Source of the DNA: Boothiomyces macroporosus
Lineage: Eukaryota > Chytridiomycota > Chytridiomycetes > Rhizophydiales > Terramycetaceae
Assembly: GCA_027604185.1 (NCBI GenBank)
Contig: JADGKB010000169.1
Coordinates: 1 to 21,804, forward strand
Reading direction: 5' to 3'
Length of the DNA: 21,804 nucleotides
Below are positions 16,392 through 21,804 of the stretch, piece after piece; the stretch's first letter is position 1; every line of letters begins with the position of its first letter. The position numbers and the translations under genes were made by a program. The notes below the pieces were generated by a model. The model was not told where the DNA came from and made no database searches. It saw nothing but the letters and a program-made list of their open reading frames with translations.

Positions 16392-17709
16392 ATGTCGAAA
16401 TTTAAAATCTGTACAAGTAGGATTTCAGCCTGTGTAAATATCGGATTAAAACAATCGGTAATTAAACGATGCTATTCGGTTTACGGATGGGGAAACGGAT
16501 TAAGTGCTCAACTGGGATTCGGCCAAACCATTGAAGTAGCAACCAAGCCTTTGGACTTGCCTAATTTTGAAGACCTTGCAATTAAACAATTACAGTCAGG
16601 AGTCAAACACTCTGTGGCATTAGTGCAAGAAGAAGGAAAGGGAAGGCTGTATACATGGGGATCAAATGATTATTGTCAATCTGGATATTTCTCTGAACTC
16701 GAAACTGGAGTTGGGTTGTTTGATTCGGAAGAGAAACTCATCGAAGAACCAATGCAGTTAAGAGACGGTGCTGAAGCAGAAAACTTTAAGCAGATTGCTA
16801 TCGGCGATTTCCACAATCTAGCACTAACAGATGAAGGAAAGGTCTTTGCTTGGGGCGGTGGAATATTGGGATATGGAACTGAATTATTTGAAATTCAGAT
16901 GTTTCCCGTAAAGAAATTGCTGGATTATAAGGTGGAATCTGTTTACGCAACTGGGAACACCTCATTAGCTGTCGTAGATAACAATGGATTAAAAGAAATC
17001 ATGATGTGGGGATACTTGGATACCACTGCCAAAGGAGATGTTAGCAAAGCATTGGAACCAGTAAAGTTGCTTGCTGGGGACAAAGCATTCCAATTCCAGC
17101 AAATTACTAGCGTAGCATTGAATCAGCACAACTTGGCTATCAGTGGAATAAATTTAGAAGGAAAGGATGAAGTCCAAGTATTCGGATCATTGAATAACAT
17201 AACCCCAGGATACATCCCTTACTGCCCTGAGTTCCAAGCTGATGCCCCTTTGTTGTCAGAATCGGTTGCACTTCCCAGCTTATTATCAAAGAATACAGCT
17301 GCCAAACAGGTTCAGCTATGTGATGATTTCCTGCTCATATTGAATGGTATTTGCTATTAATCCAGATGATGGTAAAGTTACCCTTCACTCAATCCTCGAG
17401 CCATCCCAAGAACCGATTGAATTTGCGAATATCTCTGGTATTAACTCACCAATTAGGTCAATGTACGTTCGAAAAAACTCTGCAATATTTGCAACTCCAA
17501 CAGAAGTCTTAACGTACAGCGCAATTCCTCCAGTAAAGAAAGAAAAAGGCTCAATATTGTCCATCTTCTTTACAACAAAAGAAGAGAAAGAGATAAATCC
17601 TAGGCCTTTGATTGATACAATCCTAACTATGCCCCCAAATGTCCAGTATATCAACGAGCCAATGATTGTATCCTGCGGATGGGACTTTTTCATTGTTGCA
17701 ACAAAATAA
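16392..17709 (+). CDS. Mitochondrial RCC1-repeat protein (RCC1L/Fmp25-like), 19-nt intron
   Basis: Exons 16392-17346 and 17366-17709 give 432 residues. The first 27 residues are basic and hydroxylated without acids (MSKFKICTSRISACVNIG..KRCY), a good mitochondrial presequence. RCC1-type blades follow: VYGWGNGLSAQLGFGQ, HSVALVQEEGKGRLYTWGSN, HNLALTDEGKVFAWGGG, LKEIMMWGYLD, EVQVFGS and, across the splice, FLLILN/DDGKVTLHS. The last blade ends ..VSCGWDFFIVATK. It forms a seven-bladed propeller. Human RCC1L and yeast Fmp25 act in mitochondrial ribosome or respiratory complex biogenesis, so that is the likely role. It lies 9 bp from the divergent esterase and converges on IFT56 with 70 bp between stops. 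Confidence 0.82.
17347..17365 (+). other. Spliceosomal intron, 19 nt
   Basis: GTATTTGCTATTAATCCAG, phase 1, ATTAAT branch-like motif. Removal shifts the frame by one and joins LLILN to DDGKVTLHS, completing an RCC1 blade. Confidence 0.9.
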
Positions 17710-17710
17710 A
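17705..17710 (+). terminator. Poly(A) signal AATAAA containing the stop codon
   Basis: ACAAAATAAATTAC: the TAA stop at 17707-17709 lies inside AATAAA. Confidence 0.65.
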
Positions 17711-17779
17711 TTACAAAAATAAAGCGAAATTCAATTATTTGTATTAAATAGCTATTCTATTTTCCTTCATGTACTAATA

Positions 17780-19526
17780 TCAACTAGTAATTACATTTTT
17801 CATCACCCTTATAATGTACTCAACTTGTGGATTGGAACTGTTTCTTAACAAACTGATTATTTCGCGAATGTGCTCTTTAGGTTGGTCTGTCAAGCATTGT
17901 TTAAAAGCGCCAACACATGCTCCCCTCTTACCTTCCCAATACTCTGGATTTGGATCAAGTCTTTCCAAGACATCAAAGGCTTTGGCGGAATAAAAGTACT
18001 GTTCAGTCTACATTAGAAAGAGCTACTTTGTAACAGTCGTTTGCAATCAGCTGCACCAAGCTAAAAGATTCACTGGATGTTTCCATCTTCAGGTAGAGTT
18101 CCCATGCAAGCCTTGGCTTTTTGTTCATGATATCTACATCAATATTTGTTTACAGCACCGGCATAAATGGCTTAGATAGGCATACTCGCATTTATACTTT
18201 TCATTTTGGATCATTAGCAGCAATTCTTCTCCTTCTTCAAAAGCTCCGGTGGCTATTTTCGCTTGGGCATAGTTGTAATTGAAGGTGTCGTCATTGTAGA
18301 AATATCCTTTGATTGAATTCAAGTAAATCAAAACATCGTCAAATTGTTTGAGCAAAAAGAAACAAGATGCCATACATTGTCTACCGGGAATTGTGTCGCA
18401 TTCGCTTGCAGAGCCGCCAACGAGTTGAAAGTATTGTTGGGCAATCTTCAAATGCTCTCTCGATTCTTGCTCTTGCCCTAATGCAGCGTTTACTATTCCC
18501 TTTAGTATATATTCCTGTGGAGTAGCAGGTTCGACGTCCTTCATCAAATTAAATGCTGATACAATGTCATCTTTTTTAAGATGGTAAATGACTAAATTCA
18601 ATCTTGCTTCAGGAATGACATCCAACAATGATGGGAACACTTGCAGAGCACCTTCTCCGTTTCTAAAGACAACCTGGATAAATAAATTACATACCATATT
18701 ATGTTTCATCAAATCTTCTGCGAACTTTAGGTTATGTGAAGTCTTTTCTGACAATACCTTTAGTTCTTGTTCTGCAGCTTTGCCGTTATAGAGTCTAAAG
18801 TGGTTGCACGCTTTCAAATTGATTCCTGTAACGCTATCAGGGTAATGTTGCAAATACACTGAAAGAACTTCCTGTGACACATCATAGTAATCCAGTTTGT
18901 AGTAGCACATGGCAACGTACACATTGATTGCGAGAAAATCTCTATTCTCCAGTAAAATTCTCTTGTAAATATCGATTGCTTCTTGGTAATGACTTCTCAA
19001 GTAATGAATCGAGGCTAAACTCAACTGGTCTTCAATAATATCTTGTAAATTTTGGTGATATCCCATCAATCTCTTTTCATCGTTGAATTTATGCGATAAA
19101 TGGAATAGCAATCTGTTTTGCAGTTTACAGGTTGGCCCTTTTTGGGCAGCATCATCTGCTTCCTTGTACATTCCAAGAAAAAAGTAACAACAGGCTAAAT
19201 ACAGGTGGATTACTTGATCGCATTTTGGGTCATTTAGCAAGGCTTGATATGTCTACTTTAAACGATGCTTACTTCCATGGCTTTCCTGTAATCCCCAAGA
19301 TGAAATTGCGCATATGCATACCATAGTATATTCTCCAATGTGTTTTCTCCGCATGCTTTGTTGAACTAGATTAAGTGTTTGATACTTCAAGGAGAGTAAT
19401 TGCCCCCATATAGTCGCGGTTGGCTATGAATGCTTCCAAAGTTGGAATCTTTTTCTTTTCCATTGCAGTGTCATTCCCTGTTGGCTGTGGGTTAGGAGCC
19501 ACAGCTGGTTTTGCTCTTGATAACAT
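17780..19526 (-). CDS. IFT56: Intraflagellar transport protein IFT56 (TTC26/DYF-13), four introns of 19-20 nt
   Basis: Exons 19526-19386, 19365-19273, 19252-18154, 18133-18027 and 18007-17780 give 555 residues, essentially the length of human TTC26. It starts MLSRAKPAV as in animals. Family signatures run in order: [159 protein letters not shown] and [19 protein letters not shown]. These are tetratricopeptide repeats. IFT56 is an IFT-B subunit that carries motility proteins into the flagellum. Without splicing the first 78 residues and the last quarter are lost. The gene shows that the organism makes flagellated cells. Confidence 0.96.
18008..18026 (-). other. Spliceosomal intron, 19 nt (IFT56 intron 4)
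   Basis: Minus strand GTAGCTCTTTCTAATGTAG, phase 0, CTAAT branch-like motif. Removal joins ANDCYK to [19 protein letters not shown]. Confidence 0.93.
18134..18153 (-). other. Spliceosomal intron, 20 nt (IFT56 intron 3)
   Basis: Minus strand GTAAACAAATATTGATGTAG, phase 1, TTGAT branch-like motif. Removal joins LSHLCRC to [18 protein letters not shown]. Confidence 0.93.
19253..19272 (-). other. Spliceosomal intron, 20 nt (IFT56 intron 2)
   Basis: Minus strand GTAAGCATCGTTTAAAGTAG, phase 0. Removal joins GDYRKAME to [13 protein letters not shown]. Confidence 0.93.
19366..19385 (-). other. Spliceosomal intron, 20 nt (IFT56 intron 1)
   Basis: Minus strand GTATCAAACACTTAATCTAG, phase 0, CTTAAT branch-like motif. 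Removal joins GAITLLE to [19 protein letters not shown]. Confidence 0.93.
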
Positions 19527-19836
19527 CTTTATTAAAATACTGTTACCATCTTGTTTAACGCGAGTAAACTTTCAGATTCGCGTAAAAGAAGATTTAAACA
19601 AAAGGGAATAGCTTCTCAGACCTCAAGAACACAGTTTCGGTTCTGTTGGACGCTGCAATTTGATAACTATGGAAATCTATTTTCGCCAGCTATAATAGAA
19701 TTTTACTTGTCCGATTATTTAATATAGTTTCGCCTGTATTTATCTATATAGGCGATTGGATTTTAATTTACTTACTATCCATTGTCCATTGTGATAGTAA
19801 CAACAAATTAAATATTTTTCTGAAAAGAGTGGATTG
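19527..19836. other. Divergent promoter region between IFT56 and an unknown gene
   Basis: 310 bp with no gene. It holds a hairpin (CGCCTGTAT at 19731-19739 with ATATAGGCG at 19746-19754, one mismatch, 6-nt loop). TTTCGCC is repeated at 19681 and 19728. I looked for an RFX/X-box typical of ciliary genes and found no full match. Confidence 0.5.
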
Positions 19837-20508
19837 ATGGTCCAATCGAAATATTTTAAAAGAAACCGGCCAGACTCTTCAAAGCAATTTCCAGTCCTTC
19901 CAAAGTGTCCACAGCCATACGAGTATCTGCGGGCACCAAAAGAAAAACCAAGCTCACCACTATCAATACCATTAATACCCCAGCCAATAATCAACAAACC
20001 GTCAAGGATTAGGACTCATTTTGAAACGGTTCCGTTTCCCCAAATTGTCAAAACAGCAGTGGAGAGTAACGATCACGCTTTGCATGTAATGAAACAGAAT
20101 TCCAACAAAAGAAGAGATTCGTTTCCCAAAATTGGACATGCCAAAGTCAGAGAAGGTGAATTGCATCATATCTTACATCCTGAATATAAACATACCCCGC
20201 TTTGGACTGACCGTGGCAGATTGGTGATTCCACAGGCTAGTGTTCTGCAGAAACCAATATCCTTAAACGATTACAATAACCTAGTGCTTTCCAACAAATT
20301 GCCAGAGATTCCAACACCTGTATTTACCAGGAATTGTTCTGAAACCTCGATATCAAGCTATGAAGATAGCATGTGCACGTACTTTCAACACGTCCGGCAA
20401 CCAGATTTTTCAGATTTTGATGAAAGGTTAATGATTCAAAATCCATGTACCATTTATATGCAAAAGAAACGTGAGAGACAAGGCAGGTCCAACAGTTTTA
20501 TTGAATAA
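19837..20508 (+). CDS. Unknown basic, Pro/Ser-rich protein
   Basis: A 223-residue intronless frame from the ATG at 19837 (MVQSKYFKRNRPDSSKQ; the TTG just before it is not used). It is hydrophilic, basic and proline-rich in its first third (KCPQPYEYLRAPKEKPSSPL, then SIPLIPQPIINKPSRIRTHF), without signal peptide, membrane helix or recognised domain. Most of it is probably disordered; the block REGELHHILHPEYKHTPLW is the most structured-looking part. It diverges from IFT56, which makes a flagellar or zoospore role a guess worth keeping in mind, but nothing in the protein shows it. Its stop codon overlaps the convergent LRR gene by 11 bp. AATAAA begins inside its stop. Confidence 0.65.
   Translation: MVQSKYFKRNRPDSSKQFPVLPKCPQPYEYLRAPKEKPSSPLSIPLIPQPIINKPSRIRTHFETVPFPQIVKTAVESNDHALHVMKQNSNKRRDSFPKIGHAKVREGELHHILHPEYKHTPLWTDRGRLVIPQASVLQKPISLNDYNNLVLSNKLPEIPTPVFTRNCSETSISSYEDSMCTYFQHVRQPDFSDFDERLMIQNPCTIYMQKKRERQGRSNSFIE
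20497..20502 (-). terminator. Poly(A) signal AATAAA containing the LRR gene stop codon
   Basis: The minus strand reads ATTCAATAAAACTG: the TAA stop at 20498-20500 lies inside AATAAA, within the coding end of the opposite gene. Confidence 0.65.
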
Positions 20509-21377
20509 TAAAGAATGCAGTGACAAATAACAGTTTTAATGCCAGATTAGAGTTTCTCACAGCATTGCTAAGTGGTCCAGCGGGAGTGCTTGATGGAGTA
20601 GTTTGGGGTGCGTTTTGGGTAACTGGGACTTGGGTAACAACAACTTGCGAGTATACTGGTGGTGGAATATTTACAGGATCCATAGTTTGAACTGGAGGAG
20701 GCATTGGAGGATCAGTTGTTTCTGGCATCATCGTGACAGGTGGGAAGACGATAGGATTCTCAGTAATTACAGGCGGTATGATAGGAATATCTTGAGTTAT
20801 AACAGGTGGGATTACTACTTTTGGTGGTGGAGGTGGGATTACTACTTTTGGTGGTGGAGGTGGAGTTACTACCTTTGGAGGCGGAGGTGGTGAATTTACA
20901 ACAGCTGGCTTATTTCCAGAATCAACAAGAAGTTGCTTTAAATTGGATAGACTTGCGACGGAGCTTGGAATAGATCCTGTCAATTTGTTGTTTTTTAGGT
21001 TTAGCATTTGGAGGTTCTGCAGGTTACTCCATTGGGTTGGGACATTTCCAGTAAATCCATTATTCGATAAATTAATACTTTGGCAGCTTTTCAGGTTTCC
21101 AAGTTCAGGTGGAAGTTTGCCATTTAGCCCATTTCCAGACAAATCTATGGAATTGAGTTTAGTTAGTTTGCTAATCGAGGCTGGTAAACTTCCGACGATT
21201 AATGGGTTGTCTGTAATTGACCTTTAGTTAAATAATTGCTTACACATGGAGGATATTCTTGTTTGAATCACATGTCACGAAGCTGTTTGTACAGCATTCA
21301 AGTAAATCCGAGGTAACGGATTCATCAGTCATCGATGGTATAACTTCATTCAACCATACATTGCAATCCACAGACAT
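20498..21377 (-). CDS. Plant-style LRR and proline-rich surface protein, probable GPI anchor (22-nt intron)
   Basis: Exons 21377-21244 and 21221-20498 give 285 residues. The N-terminal 45 residues (DCNVWLNEVIPSM..DLLECCTNSFVTCDSN) look like an LRR N-terminal cysteine cap. Four to five leucine-rich repeats of the plant-specific type follow (IDLSGNGLNGKLPPELGNLK, INLSNNGFTGNVPTQWSNLQ, LNLKNNKLTGSIPSSVASLS). Then comes a stalk rich in Pro/Thr/Val with three PPPPPKVV repeats. The protein ends in a hydrophobic segment (LALKLLFVTAFFIIQ) without a cytosolic tail, as in GPI precursors. It is probably a wall or surface adhesion or recognition protein. No signal peptide is encoded ahead of the cysteine cap, so an upstream exon may be missed. 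The start was chosen as the first ATG. Confidence 0.78.
20507..20512 (+). terminator. Poly(A) signal AATAAA overlapping a stop codon
   Basis: GAATAATAAAG: the last two bases of the TAA stop (20506-20508) begin AATAAA. It lies inside the 3' coding end of the opposite gene. Confidence 0.6.
20805..20885. repeat. Three 27-bp tandem repeats encoding the proline stalk
   Basis: Units at 20805-20831, 20832-20858 (identical) and 20859-20885 (diverged) begin ggtgggattactac. In frame with the minus-strand LRR gene, they encode Pro-Pro-Pro-Pro-Pro-Lys-Val-Val-Ile/Thr. Confidence 0.88.
21222..21243 (-). other. Spliceosomal intron, 22 nt
   Basis: The minus strand starts GTAAGCAATT and ends ATTTAACTAAAG, phase 2, with a TTTAAC branch-like motif and AAG acceptor. 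Removal joins NKNILHV to SITDNPLIVGSLPAS, linking cysteine cap and first LRR. Confidence 0.85.
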
Positions 21378-21740
21378 TTTCTTTTTTGAAAGTAGAAGCC
21401 CTTTTCTTTGTATTTAAATACAATGGGCGTTTTTTGGGTGAGCCTAAAACCATGACAGAGCCTTGCCTTTGGCACACAGGGCTGTACAGAATGAATTACG
21501 ACAGTGGACCGGGTCAAGAATGATGCAAATAGAAATTGTTTAAAAATTATCAGTTATGTCCAAATACTTGTTTCTATCTTTGGCGTGGTAATTTGATCCA
21601 TTGATTTTTGATGTCCACACGAGACTAATGGCAATCATCTATGCAGTTTACTCGGAAAAACAATTCGCAATGCAAATCGGAGCCCTTATGACTTATTTAC
21701 AACCTGGTAGCGGGGATATTGTGCAGGTAGGTTTGAAATA
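21378..21740. other. Region upstream of the LRR gene, no confident gene
   Basis: Upstream of the LRR start. A plus-strand frame from the ATG at 21628 (MAIIYAVYSEKQFAMQIGAL, then MTYLQPGSGDIVQ) reaches a GTAGG at 21726 and may be the first exon of a gene leaving the window. The minus strand is open from the right edge to a TAA at 21693-21695. Neither is convincing. Confidence 0.3.
21408..21423. promoter_or_regulatory. 16-bp perfect palindrome near the LRR gene start
   Basis: TTGTATTTAAATACAA is self-complementary and ends 31 bp upstream of the LRR ATG. Position and AT content suggest a core-promoter element; unproven. Confidence 0.4.
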
Positions 21741-21804
21741 ATTTGTTGAATTGAGTGTGGGGTTATCATTTGTTGAATGGAGTGTGGGGTTATCATATGT
21801 TGAA
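21741..21804. repeat. 27-bp tandem repeat running off the window
   Basis: Units at 21741-21767 and 21768-21794 differ at one base (atttgttgaattgagtg versus atttgttgaatggagtg, both continuing tggggttatc). A third begins at 21795 and is cut by the window end. The unit is a multiple of three and is open in at least one frame on each strand, so it may be coding. Confidence 0.85.

Noticed and set aside
17340..17370. Programmed +1 frameshift in the RCC1-like gene
   Set aside because: A 19-nt intron with donor, branch-like motif and acceptor accounts for the shift and gives a continuous RCC1 blade.
17780..19240. Two separate genes (TPR protein plus a 62-residue protein)
   Set aside because: Both are parts of one IFT56 gene once four short introns are removed; the small frame is the conserved C-terminus.
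19527..19836. RFX X-box in the IFT56 promoter
   Set aside because: GTTACC occurs near 19543 and ATGGAAAT near 19668, but no pair has the right half-site order and spacing.
1..21804. Alternative genetic code with reassigned stops
   Set aside because: TAA, TAG and TGA all end complete family-length proteins here, and internal stops fall inside GT-AG segments.
1..21804. tRNA genes, rRNA, CRISPR arrays, transposons
   Set aside because: No B-box-like GGTTCGA block with a cloverleaf, no spaced identical repeats, and no transposase, reverse transcriptase or terminal repeats were seen.

Overview
This window is nuclear DNA from a compact, AT-rich eukaryotic genome, most likely a flagellated early-diverging fungus (chytrid-like). 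Three things point there. There is an almost full-length intraflagellar transport gene (IFT56/TTC26), so the organism builds a cilium or flagellum. Its neighbours include fungal-type families: a DUF3712/LEA-like membrane protein, IAH1-type esterases and DUF6593/tubby-like proteins. The genes are split by GT-AG introns. Another flagellated opisthokont (aphelid, rozellid) is not excluded. There are no bacterial or viral hallmarks, no tRNA or rRNA gene and no CRISPR array. The standard genetic code works throughout.

The main result is a gene architecture that naive ORF calling breaks. Ten loci look disrupted by a stop or frameshift, but each becomes continuous once one to four tiny introns are removed. 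I find 14 such introns, all 19-23 nt long (five of 19, five of 20, two of 21, one of 22, one of 23). Thirteen begin GTA, and nearly all carry a branch-site-like YTAAY a few bases before the AG. The best proof is IFT56: removing four introns of 19-20 nt gives a 555-residue protein collinear with animal TTC26. Intergenic space is equally reduced. Two divergent start codons are 9 bp apart, convergent stop codons are 12-27 bp apart, one convergent pair overlaps by 11 bp, and many stop codons lie inside the AATAAA polyadenylation signal.

Layout. 1-5.2 kb: a tubby-like tail (+), a 7TM protein (-), two complete tubby-like paralogues (-), another 7TM protein (+) and a short-chain dehydrogenase (-). 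5.5-7.4 kb: a protein of 27-residue ankyrin-like repeats (-), an unresolved stretch, and a small one-helix protein (-). 7.7-10.3 kb: a flavin-containing monooxygenase and an OS-9-like ER lectin (+). 10.8-13.4 kb: a tandem family of 7TM receptor-like genes (two complete, one 3' relic) (+). 13.5-17.7 kb: a DUF3712/LEA-like membrane protein (+), tandem GDSL esterases (-) and a mitochondrial RCC1-like protein (+). 17.8-21.4 kb: IFT56 (-), an unknown basic protein (+) and a plant-style LRR/proline-rich surface protein (-). The last 64 bp are a 27-bp tandem repeat that runs off the window.

The genes do not form one pathway. They are a mix of signalling (7TM), surface/secretory, lipid/xenobiotic metabolism and flagellar genes. 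All functional assignments come from recalled family motifs, not from searches.
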